A DNA stretch of 64,000 nucleotides from Silene conica (taxonomy: Eukaryota; Streptophyta; Magnoliopsida; Caryophyllales; Caryophyllaceae), in the NCBI GenBank assembly GCA_029255685.2, contig CM055315.2:55147358-55211357 (forward strand). The letters run 5' to 3'. Shown piece by piece: positions 36,961 through 47,041 of this stretch (position 1 is its first letter; each line of letters starts with the position of its first letter). A model generated the notes under the pieces. It was not told the origin of the DNA and made no database searches. It saw nothing but the letters and a program-made list of their open reading frames with translations. A program made the position numbers and the translations under genes.

Positions 36961-38774
36961 TGATGTGTGCATTTGTTATAGACTTTTTAGTCCCATTTTG
37001 GCACACATTTCCATGCAAATAGGTGATTTATTATCACTTTGTGCCCCGTGTATGCTACTTTGTGTTTGTATTGCTGTTTTGCAGATATAGACCGAATTTT
37101 AGCGGAAATCGAACTTTTTCTACCTCAAGTATTGCATTTTGGTAGTTGATGGAAGAAATAAGGATGGTTGTGCGTTCATAGAGAAGCGTGAGGAGTATTA
37201 TCAACCACCAAGGGGACAAGTCAAGGCAATCGACCATTTAAGGCCAATCGAAGACCTTGTCGAGGAAGAAAAGGCCTCGATCGAGCTGTCCTGTGCTCGA
37301 TCGAGAAGAATCAAAGTTCCAAGTGCTCGATCGATAGCTTTGTTGATCGATCGAGAGGTTTTGTAGAAGAAGAAGTCGATCAAGAACCATGACTTCCTCG
37401 ATCGACCAGTTTGGATAAAGTCTCTCTCGATCGAAAAGCATTTTCTCTCGATCGAGAGATTTGTCGCTGGCTCTTCGTTTTCTCGAAGATTTACATCAGT
37501 TTTTATTTTTGTTCTCTATGTAAGAAATCCTTATGAGTTCATTAGGTTATCATCGAATTTTCTTTACATCTTTTATTTTCCAGAACTCATTTTCTACTGT
37601 TTAGGGGTCACATTTTCTGCTCAATAAAATTTGTTTTAGTTTTGTGTTTTCTCTTCTTAAAACTCAAGGATCGTATCTTTGTTGTTCTAAGCCGGATTCT
37701 TTGCCTTGTAATCTTCCTTCCTTACTCCTTTCTACTGTTTTTATTGTCGTTCGAAATCTTCATATTCTGTTGCTATTCTGTTTCGTTCGTTTAGTTTTTC
37801 GCATGTTACGTACTCTGTTTTCGCACTCCATTTACTCGCCTGTTTCGTTCATATTTTCGTCTCTGTTCATCGCACTTGCTGCTGTTTTTCCTCTCCCTTA
37901 TCATCTCTGATATTAATTAGTTTCGCCACATAACTATCCCGTTTAGAATCCGTATTTAGTTTCGGTTTTTATGCTTTTTTTCGCGCCTCTTGTTTCCGTC
38001 ACAAGCTTCGAAAATCGTGCCCTTATTGCTCACTGTTTTCCCGTCTTTTTCGCTTCCCTTTGTCACTGTTATTACATTCTGATTTTATCCCCTTATCATC
38101 ATGTCACATGTTAGTATAAATTTTGTAGTCGTAATCATTATTAATATCGTCATGAGTAGCTAATTCGTTAAATATGCCGGGATGAGGGAACTTGTGTCTA
38201 ATGCATGATAGGTGCTAGTCGGGATGAGTAGTTTATGGTAGGAGTTATCATTAAGCAATATAATTTGTGTTTGGTTTAGTGAGTGCACGCATGAGACCTT
38301 ACGTTTAGTTAAATCTCGACCTAGACCGGAAGGTTGGAAGGGTAAGACTTGCTTAACTATTTTAATTAGTTTTTGTGAGAGCGGAAGTTAAGCAAAAACG
38401 ACTTTAGGGCGACTTAAGACCGGAAGGTATAGTCGGTTTTGAGACGTGACTGTAATGACCCAGCCTTTCCTACCAATAAACTGACCAGCCCAATTATACC
38501 GATAATGCATATGACATAATGACCCGAGTTCCCAGCATATTCTCTTTACTCTTGATTTAATTCGTTATCATTTCGTGCTTGTTATCATTTTCTTATTCTT
38601 TTTCGTATCTCACATCTCGTAGTTTAGTTAACAATTTTCAAAACCCCCTATTGTGACCAATAGTTAAGAACTGATAGTTGACAGTTAACCTCCCTGAGGA
38701 ATCGACCCTATTTACCACTAGCTTATGTTAGTAGTTCATTATGTTTATTTTGGTGTCTACAACGACAAACATCA
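36961..38774 (+). mobile_element. 5' LTR of Athila element A
   Basis: The LTR runs from TGATGTGTGC to ACAAACATCA, 1814 bp, directly before a tRNA-Asp-type primer site. The same LTR-end and primer layout is seen at 59257. A palindrome array lies 315-500 bp from its start. The 3' LTR is outside the window; the 5 bp before the LTR are ATACT. Confidence 0.82.
37276..37459 (+). repeat. CTCGATCGAG palindrome array in LTR A
   Basis: Seven CTCGATCGA-type units occur in 184 bp, at about 37276, 37296, 37326, 37345, 37397, 37426 and 37444. The last is a perfect 16 bp palindrome TCTCTCGATCGAGAGA. Each unit holds two CpG sites in otherwise AT-rich DNA. The same motif returns in A's gag-protease linker at 51161-51388. 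Confidence 0.88.
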
Positions 38775-38779
38775 AATTT

Positions 38780-38797
38780 TGGCGCCGTTGCCGGGGA
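38780..38797 (+). promoter_or_regulatory. Primer binding site of element A (tRNA-Asp type)
   Basis: TGGCGCCGTTGCCGGGGA matches the complement of the 3' end of tRNA-Asp, the primer used by Athila elements. It starts six bases after the LTR. Confidence 0.85.
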
Positions 38798-38835
38798 GGC
38801 AACATTGTTTTCTGTTTAAGTTTTTATCTATTTTT

Positions 38836-38863
38836 GTCTTAAGGAATTTTAATTCCTTAAGAC
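38836..38863 (+). other. Leader hairpin of element A
   Basis: GTCTTAAGGAATT and AATTCCTTAAGAC form a perfect 13 bp inverted repeat with two bases between, 40 bp after the primer site and 29 bp before the gag ATG. Element E has a hairpin at the matching place with changed but still paired bases. Confidence 0.8.
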
Positions 38864-38891
38864 CGTTCTAATTATTCTCTTTCAGTTGTGT

Positions 38892-40374
38892 ATGCATAGG
38901 TCTTGAAGGGGAGAATTGGTGGAACCCGATCCCGAACCCGAGAGAGCTTTCTTGCGTAGGAGAAGAGAATTGGAAAGAATCCGTCGGGAGGAAGACTTGC
39001 ATACCCCTGACGGAGAGAGTGCAAATATTTTTGAGGAAAATATCATAGTTGAACCCATTCTTCCAATCAAATGCCAAATATAGCCAGCCACTCTGAACCC
39101 ACCGCTGAATTCATCCTTAGAGGGTTTAGCCTAACCACAAACGAGGATGGTCAAACATTTGACTTTAGGCCGTCCTACATTAACATGGTCGAGAGAAACC
39201 TTTATAGGGGGTTGCGGGTGAGGATTCGAGAAAACACATGGAGAGATTTTCTGACTATTGCTCCTCCATTCCAGCTACTAGGGAAGTCACCCAAGACAAA
39301 ATAAAAGAAGCCCTTTTCCCTCCTTCCCTAACTTAACAGCCGGAATAACAGATTGGCCCTCCTTAGCTCTAGCGTTTTACAAAAAATACTTCCCACCACA
39401 AAGAACAAACGCTTTGAGAACTTAGATTACCAACTTCAAACAAAAACCAGCTGAGAACCTAAGTGAGGCATGGGAGCGTTATAAAGGATATGTGAGAGCC
39501 GTTCCACACCATGGTTTCGAACCATGGTTCATCTGCAACCAATTCTATAACGGCTTGTATGATGATCACCGCACCATACTTGATTCGGCCGCGAATGGAA
39601 GGTTCCAACGATAGGTGGATGATGACAAGGGTTGGAACCTAATAGAGGAGATGGCTACACACACGTCAGAGTATGGTAATCCGAGGAGCGGAACGAGAAC
39701 CGTGGCTAACATTGAGACTGAAGATTTGGAGGCTAAGTTCGATAAACTTTTTGCCAAAATAGAGAGATTGGAGAGTGGAAGTTCCGGGATCCGTCAAATG
39801 GTTCATGTTTTGCAAAGAGAAGAGGTTGTTTTATGTGAGAGGTGTGACGAACAAGGTCACATTGCTGTTGATTGCTTCGCGGATAAGGAGCAAGTTTACT
39901 CTTTCCAACAATATCGCCAGGGAGGAGGGTACAACAACCATGGATATGTCCACCCCAATTTGAGGTGGACCAATAAAAATGTACAACAACAAGCTTACGT
40001 GCCGCCGCACAAGCAACAATTCCATAAGGCCCCTCAATTTCCTAATCCGCAGCATGGGAGTTCCTCAACTGGAGGAGTTTCCGAGATTGGTGAGCTTAAA
40101 TCGATGATTCAATCATTGGCTATACAAATGTCCAAGTCCGACCAAGCAAACAACGCAACAATCAAAATGCTTGAGTCGCAGATAGCCCAACTTGCTGCAA
40201 ATCAATCTGTAAGACAACTAGGACAATTGCCTTCTCAGGCCGAGAAGAGGAAGGAAACTCTCAACATGGTGACCCTAAGGTCTGGAAATACATATTCCAA
40301 TGTCAAAACTACTGATCCTTCTGTTTTTGTTGATGTTTCAGGTACAAGAAACGAGAAAAGAGTTGCTGATGCTG
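38892..40374 (+). pseudogene. Athila Gag of element A, first part, broken
   Basis: The ATG at 38892 opens MHRS and meets a stop at once. Pieces in several frames then follow Gag order: YINMVERNLYRG; a capsid part with several stops and indels (39310-39610, ending in an AANGRFQR-like piece before a TAG); and a long open part from 39615. That part has the zinc knuckle CERCDEQGHIAVDC, a Gln-rich stretch and KETLNMVTLRSG. The protein of element E gives the intact order. The frame is cut at 40374, where element D entered with duplication TGCTG, and resumes at 51150. Confidence 0.82.
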
Positions 40375-40396
40375 TGATGCGCGAGATTGAGTCGTC
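40375..40396 (-). mobile_element. Remnant of the 3' LTR of element D (22 bp)
   Basis: These 22 bases are identical to 49205-49226, the terminal part of D's 5' LTR. They abut sequence of LTR element C, so a deletion removed nearly all of this LTR together with most of C. Confidence 0.8.
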
Positions 40397-41708
40397 CCTG
40401 AGGATCGTTTTCTCTGATACCACTTTGTAACACCCCCATTTATTTAAGAGCCTTTAGCAAGACCTTCTCAAATAAATAGAGCTGTTACCATCTCGGAATG
40501 ACCGAGGTAGTGAATAACAAGTAAACAAACCAAAGTACTTTATATAAAAACTGACTAAATTTAAACTTTTGATATTACAACGATTACACAAAGAATAAAA
40601 GTACAACCGATAACATCTAACTATGTGATCTAATTCTAAGTATGTCCAAGCCATGTCTCTCCCTCCTTGCCCAAGCTCCTAGTCCACCTGTCTCCGACCT
40701 GTAGAATCTACTCCCCATTCCGGATCATCGTAGGTGTACACGAATACACTGTCAACCTCGCGGTTGAGTAGGGTAACACAAAAGTAAATAACGCAAAAAA
40801 TATGATATGCAATGCCATTGGTTACTCGAGCTCAACCACAATCTCAATCTCAAACCCGTAACTCCCAGCCATACCGAACCTCCCGGCAGACTATAATCGG
40901 CCGTCGCCGAACACCAGCTCAAAAGCTGATAAGACACCAGGCCTGGTCTGCAGAAGCACCCTGGGCTTTATATCAGAACACTATCTGATTCACAATATCT
41001 CAGTAACCAATGCATATGCATGCTCATGAATGCCACAATATAAATATTTAATCATGCTATCAAATACTGATATACTCATGCCATTGCAAATAATCCACAA
41101 TCAATCCAACCAATATCGTTCTTATATAATTCATGCTTGCATCCATCACATATAAGGCAACATGCTTCCATAACACATCACAGAGTAACATCCATTCATA
41201 TCAGTTCATAAAGTATAGAGACAGTGTATCCTACCTGGATAGCAAATATAGTCCCATCATGCAGCTAACACCCAATCAGTAGCATCATTCCATCACAAAC
41301 TCAACACCTAATAAAATCATATACTTAATTACTAACTAATAAATCTATGTAGACAATATAATATATCAACCAATAAATTTAATCAATCAATTAATATACT
41401 ATGCATAACGAGACTATAATAAGTACGACTAGTCAATTAACTTAATCAGGTGATTAATTAAAATTACCGTCACAACACTATTTATCAAATTAGCTAAACC
41501 AGTCCACCTAGTTTAAACTAATTGATCCCAACTAAATAAACATGAACTAAACAGTTTAAACTATTACAACATCAACATAAACTTAATCAAATAATATTAT
41601 TGACCATCACATAATTATTATAAATACGAATAAACTTATAATCATAATAATAATACCGATACTAACCATTATAAAGTAACAAGAATAAGCAATAGAAATG
41701 ATAATAAA

Positions 41709-41748
<40 letters not shown>

Positions 41749-43560
41749 TATGATAATAATAAACTTAATAACACAATCAGCCTCACAGCCCGGGTTCGAG
41801 TCCCACAATCAACAACTATGCAAAATAACTAACCACCCTAATACCACTTCTACTCGTACACCCCTAGTTCACGGCACCACCACCACCAACCAAGACACCC
41901 ACGGCCACCACCAACTACTCTAAACTCAACTACATACTAGAAACTACCACTACCAAGCATTGGACACCACCAGCAGCCACCACCATGACCACCACAGCCA
42001 CTCCAAACATCCTGCTCACAGGCACTGCTACACCGCTCTCTGCACCCTCCCGTACTCCCTTCTTCTCACACGCTTTCGCTCACCACCACGCCCCCCAACC
42101 ACCCCTAGCCACCACCGTGGTCACCACTGACCCACAGTGGTTCTATGGGTGGTACACGTGTGTCCTCGTTTTCCATGAACCAACCCAAAATCTAACCCCA
42201 AAACTGTTGTACACACGGACCTTTAAACCCCTGCAACAACCATGTTAAACACTCTCCGCAAGACCGACTCCTACCACCAATACCACCACTCTAACCACCA
42301 ACTAGCACCACCCTAGATATCTCCCATACCCCATGACTCCATTGACGGTAATCATCAGACCTCGACACCAACTTAACTCTCTGTAAAACACCCTCAAACA
42401 CACACCTTCACGAAGCCCTTATATCCCCTGTTTCTGCCCAGCCATAACCACGCCCCTATACAGCCTGTCCAACGAGTTCCCAACCACCACACACCACCGC
42501 AACACTACCCAAATAACCTACCAACCTCTCACTATCCTTGCCATAAACTCGTAATCAGAAACAAACCCAGCAACAACCGAATAAGAAGCCATTAACAACA
42601 CGAATTATACACGCAGGCGAAAACAGAGCATTTAAAACGTGTTTACTATTGACATTCATGACTGTTTTAGTGACTCCCACGGTGGTCCTATGGTGGTTTG
42701 ATGACCATAGACATGTTATACATACTGCAGACTATACATACGACCTTAATACCCAGATTTTACGACGTGAGAAAGCATTAAGAATTACCTACGAACGTGG
42801 TGCAGTGCGAGGTTAAGAACGGTGTTGGTGAATTCTGTTGTTGATGTATCTCTCCCCTCGTTCTCTTCTTCAACCCACTGCAGTTACTAGGGATAAAATT
42901 TCGAGGTTGTTGTAAGTGGCAGGCGAGTCTATGGAGGCAGTTATGAGTTAGGGTTTAGCAGTAGGGTTTGGGTTTGTCGATGAACAAAATATAAGGTAGG
43001 GTTTGGGTTTGTCGATGAACAAATATAAGGTAGGGTTTGGTTGCTCTCATCCTTAACCCGAGTCCACAACCCATCACGCATCTCGAGACCCATATGACTA
43101 TACCCGTTCATAACTCACAACTAAAAAAAACGAGTTTGTACAAATAATCATACTAATTAAATTAAGTAAATTAGCATTAGTAAATATTAATTATGTTAAT
43201 TATAAGAAATTATAAAATATAAAATTATTAGCAATTATATAAGGATATATAAAAAATTTGGATTTAAATATAATTACGATTTAAATAATGAAACAATTAT
43301 AAATGAGGAATAAATATAAAATAGGAAATGTATATCGAAATATAATTATATTATCAAATTAAAGACATATAAATGAAATGTCATTTTATGAAATAATCGT
43401 CAAATATAAAATGATTATGAAATACGAAATAATCGTAGAAATACGATTTATAAAATAATAACAGTTTATGTAAAATACTTTATAAACATTCCTTTTTGAT
43501 ATACTTGTAGAAAACACGGTTTGACTGTCGTTGACTGAGGCTAAAATACGGGGTATTACA
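40397..43560 (-). mobile_element. Tekay/Del-type LTR C with primer site, nested in D
   Basis: The LTR proper (40426-43560, 3135 bp) reads on the minus strand from TGTAATACCCCGTATT to GGGGGTGTTACA. It is followed by TGGTATCAGAG (40422-40412), an initiator tRNA-Met primer site, so this is a 5' LTR. Only about 15 further interior bases remain before the join to D's LTR end. It is the same family as LTR B (51693-54725), in opposite orientation. It contains an AAT microsatellite (about 41707-41745) and a CCA-rich tract (about 41870-42300). Confidence 0.85.
41704..41747. repeat. AAT microsatellite in LTR C
   Basis: About fourteen AAT units stand in tandem. Confidence 0.9.
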
Positions 43561-43561
43561 C

Positions 43562-44865
43562 CCTATATCGCGCATCCGCCAATGCTTGGCGCTCGTCTGC
43601 AAGGTCTGCCGCCTTCTTCTGCCCAAATCAACCCGGGCCATGAAGTCAATGAGGTCCTGAGGCATGGCATAAGACTGAGTAGATGGACCGGAGCCGGAGG
43701 TAGATCCCTGGAAGTATGAAGGACCACTCTGGAAAGGGGGCATGGTAACGGAGGGCTGCTGAAACTGCTCAAACGGAAGGTCAGATGTGGTTGTACCCGT
43801 CCTATCTCGGGCATATACTCTCGGAGCACGCTGATCGGGAGGGAGCTCATCGGGGTCCACCTCAATATCAAGGAGGTATGAGGGCTTCCCTGACACAACT
43901 CTCATCCTCTTGGTGTTTGGCAAGGGCACCGAATTCCTGAACTTATTATCCACGCGAATCTGCCAATACTCATTACGATCGTTGGGGTTATACTTTATCC
44001 ACCCCAAAGCCTCCTGTAAGTACCGGCGAGATAGCACGTTCTTACCCTGAATGAAGTCCACTGTAAAATGCCTGTGACAAAGGTCGTTGGCAATCAAAGT
44101 GACCATCCCCCCAACACATATGGGGGTAGTAAGCTGAGGTTGGGATGCCAACCTACTTAAGTGAAGCGCCATGTGGTGAGCAATATTGAGTTTCGGCCCA
44201 CTAACCAAGTAACACCCCAAAATCTCGAGCTCCGTGGTGGTAAAATTGTGAGGCTCATCCCTAGAGAAGACGGTCCACCCCATGAACCTATGCCAAATCC
44301 TAATCGGTGCCAAATGCACCCTATTAGCCGGTTTCTTCTTAGTTCTATCACTTACTAACCCGGTTATGGCGGTCCAAATAGCCTCGGTATCAAAGCCCTC
44401 CGGAGGCTTAATGGGCAATTTTCCGTTGAGCCAAAAAATCAATGCAAAATTTTCTAAGGTGAGACGGTGTTCCTTATTCATTAATCGAAACTCCAAAAAG
44501 ACAACCTTTCCCAAAGACCGGTTTTTAGTAACTACCAAAGAACTCAAAAATTCCCAAGTCAACCTAGGGGAAGTGTGAACCGGTCTAGTTTCATACAATG
44601 TCTTCATCCCCAAACCATCAAACAAATCCGCAGTAATTTTCTCAATTCCAATTTCCCTCAAACCTGCCCTATCAATGAACCTAGACGGATGAAGGGGGCG
44701 ATGTTTAAAGTAAGTGAAGTTACCTTTCTGTTGTATGGTATCAAATTGGAGGCCGGGAAAGCAAGGATCCGGACCAATGTTGCTACTATCCATCACGTTC
44801 TGCACTTCTTGCTCCACACTCGGGTCATGCCTTGATTTCGATCTCCTTTCCGTTCTTCCTGACAT
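43562..44865 (-). pseudogene. Athila env-like ORF (ATHILA ORF-1 family), 3' truncated
   Basis: From ATG 44865 (MSGRTERRSKSRHD) the frame is open for about 434 codons, until LTR C cuts it at 43560. It holds LTWEFLSSL, then VVFLEFRLMNKEHRLTLENF, then WLNGKLPIKPPEGFDTEAIW, the pattern of the ATHILA ORF-1 domain (PF03078 type). A Pro/Ser/Gln-rich region follows. The last 25 or so residues seem to have slipped frame, since another frame reads ADLADERQALADAR. This extra ORF lies after gag-pro in Athila elements; its role is unproven. A palindrome array ends about 185 bp upstream. The longer upstream reading from 45165 runs through that array and is probably not translated. Confidence 0.72.
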
Positions 44866-45048
44866 GGTTATTTTGAGGTGAGGTGATGAGGGAGTGAAGG
44901 GGGTTTTGATTTGGGAGAGTTTTGATGGGTTTTTGAAGGTAAGGGATGAGAGGGAGAAGAGGGAATAAGGAAGAAAGAAGAAGAAATGAAGAGAAATGAG
45001 GGAAAAATTGAAGGTGTCGAGTAATTTATTTCTCGCGACAGAACACTC

Positions 45049-45536
45049 CCAGCCGGTTCGGGACCGGCTGCCGGCCGACCGGCTGAGAGTTAGGGTTTGG
45101 TTTTTGATTTTTTTTTTTTTCGAAATTTTTTTTAGATTTGATTTTGAGCCGGCGGACCGGCTCAAAATCCTTCTTCAAGCTTCCTTCAACCTTCTCTTCT
45201 TCTTCAAACTCACTCACAAAAACTCCCAGCCGGCGGACCGGCTGCCGGCCGACCGGCTAGGGAACATTCTTCGCCTCTTTTTCTTCATAATTGGTTCACA
45301 ACTCATGATTCTCAGCCGGTGGACCGGCTGCCGGCCGACTGGCTGGGAATTAAGCTTCCTTTGAAATTTCGATTTTTGAACAAGTAACATGTCTCTGATT
45401 CGGTTGACCGGCTGCCGGTTAGGTGCAGACTGGGAGTGCTAAATCTGAAATCTGTCCAAATAAACCATCAAAAACAGAAATGTGTCCAGGTCCTCCCAGC
45501 CGGTATGGGACCGTCGGCCGGTAGACCGGCTGGGAG
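45049..45536 (-). repeat. CAGCCGG...CCGGCTG palindrome array upstream of the env-like ORF
   Basis: Six copies, some partial, start near 45050, 45149, 45230, 45314, 45399 and 45497, spaced 80-100 bp. A full unit is about 40 bp with outer arms CAGCCGG/CCGGCTG and an inner CCGGCTGCCGG-type core. It is the same motif as in D's LTR (50471-50914). The DNA between copies is AT-rich and unrelated between units. Confidence 0.88.
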
Positions 45537-45802
45537 TACCTGTACACAATTTCGAAAAATAATTTACTTGGAACATAAAAATCGACTTTGCCAACAACGG
45601 TTTTGCCTACTATCCTCCGACTATACTCAAGAAATAACCACAAACAAGCAACCAACATATCCAAATCTCTCATGCAAGCTAAAAATTAAACTAAAAACGG
45701 ACTAACAATTAAACTAACATGCAAACTACAAGAAGGAAAATAAACTAATACTTACAAACGGTGGTTGTTAAGTGACTCCACAAAACCTTTCACGATCAAT
45801 TT

Positions 45803-47041
45803 TCAATCTTTGTAGGTGGAAACCTCGTCCATGCTAGCTAATGACCTTAAGAAAAGGTCAAAAGCCTCGGCCGTAGTTTCTACCTTGCTTTCATGAGCGA
45901 GACCCGCTCCACACATCTTCAACTTTTGAGCATTGATATCTTTTCCGGCAATTAGCTCCTCTAGGTCCCCTTTTTCAACCAAAGAGTCTTTAAAAGAACT
46001 AGCACAACTTGGTTTTTCTTGTTCTTTATCATGGTCTCTCTTCTTCGGACAAAACAACTTCTCGCTAGTGAAACTAGCATCCTCATTCTTCAAAGTCATA
46101 CTTTTCATGATTCCCTTTTCATCAAACATCTTAGGGACATCATTCAACATCAAACTTGCAACCATGCCAACATTCTTTCCCTTGTAACTTGTACCGGGAG
46201 CTTCCGGAAGTTCGAACTCCGCCACTTCCTTTCCCACTTCGAATGATAGTTTTCCTCTATTGACATCAATAGTAGCTCCTCCGGTGGCCAAGAATGGCCT
46301 ACCAAGTATCACAAAAGAGTTGCTACCGACGGGGACATCCAATATCAAGAAATCGGTGGGGATGGATAGATTTCCCACCTTGACAATAGCATCTTCAAGT
46401 ACCCCTAGAGGAAGTTTTTCGGTACCATCCGCAAGAGTGATAGAAGTTGTAGCGGGAGACAAATTCTTGATGTCCAATTTCTTGGCCATAGCTAGAGGCA
46501 TGACACTCACGCTTGCTCCCAAGTCACATAAGGCATTCTCAGTCTTCTTCCCTCCAACATAGCAATTTATCGAAAAGCTACCCGGATCTCCGAGTTTGAT
46601 GGGGAGGGTGCTTGGGACTTTCTTGGCGGACATGATTGCATTCACTTCTCTTTTCTTTTCTCGAGAGGGGATTGTTGCTTCCACCTCCTCTACAAGTTTC
46701 ATCAATTCCTCACAACGAGGATCTCCTTTTATAATTTTTCGGAAGAACTCACAAACTCTCCTCTCAATGAGCCCTTCTTCATGTTCGGACTCTTCTTCAA
46801 CCACACTTTTTCCTTTCTCAATATTCACTTTCCTTTCATCTTTCTTCTTTCTTGGAAATTCTTTGACTTGTTCCATCACAAATAAGTCTTCATTCATCCC
46901 ATCTTGGTCACTAGCTTCCGGGGAAACAACGGGCACCATCACCATTGCTTCCTCCTCAACATCTCCTCCAAAAACCGTCATGAGTTGCTGAAGGTTTTTC
47001 TCCGCTACTAGTGGTTTCAAGCATTGGTTGCTCATCGGCAT
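45803..47041 (-). CDS. Athila aspartic protease region of element D
   Basis: The 412-codon frame contains LPIKLGDPGSFSI, ALCDLGASVSVMPLAMAKKL with the catalytic Asp near residue 173, and FVILGRPFLATGGATIDV, the retropepsin-type sequence that in Athila follows Gag. It overlaps the gag frame by 86 nt and lies in the +1 frame relative to it. In element E gag and protease are one frame, so the break here is either a single indel or a programmed shift. After protease the frame ends in a charged segment without reverse transcriptase. Confidence 0.82.
   Translation of the reverse strand: MPMSNQCLKPLVAEKNLQQLMTVFGGDVEEEAMVMVPVVSPEASDQDGMNEDLFVMEQVKEFPRKKKDERKVNIEKGKSVVEEESEHEEGLIERRVCEFFRKIIKGDPRCEELMKLVEEVEATIPSREKKREVNAIMSAKKVPSTLPIKLGDPGSFSINCYVGGKKTENALCDLGASVSVMPLAMAKKLDIKNLSPATTSITLADGTEKLPLGVLEDAIVKVGNLSIPTDFLILDVPVGSNSFVILGRPFLATGGATIDVNRGKLSFEVGKEVAEFELPEAPGTSYKGKNVGMVASLMLNDVPKMFDEKGIMKSMTLKNEDASFTSEKLFCPKKRDHDKEQEKPSCASSFKDSLVEKGDLEELIAGKDINAQKLKMCGAGLAHESKVETTAEAFDLFLRSLASMDEVSTYKD

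Noticed and set aside
40375..40425. The end of the 39615-40430 ORF as genuine Gag C-terminus
   Set aside because: Bases from 40375 belong to D's LTR and to C's primer region; the frame is open there by chance.
41985..42248. ORF with His/Pro/Thr-rich product in LTR C
   Set aside because: It comes from a CCA-rich LTR tract; the matching LTR B segment gives a different frame.
44996..45364. Plus-strand ORF rich in ADRLPADRL repeats
   Set aside because: It is translation of the palindrome array; Arg/Leu repeats arise from CCGGCTG-type DNA.
45050..45540. CRISPR-like array (about 40 bp repeats with about 55 bp spacers)
   Set aside because: This is a plant nuclear retrotransposon; the units vary, are self-complementary, and occur in the LTRs of related elements. 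No cas gene.
45803..46991. Plus-strand ORFs at 45933, 46019, 46260 and 46596
   Set aside because: They are antisense shadows of the protease frame of element D, which has clear motifs on the minus strand.
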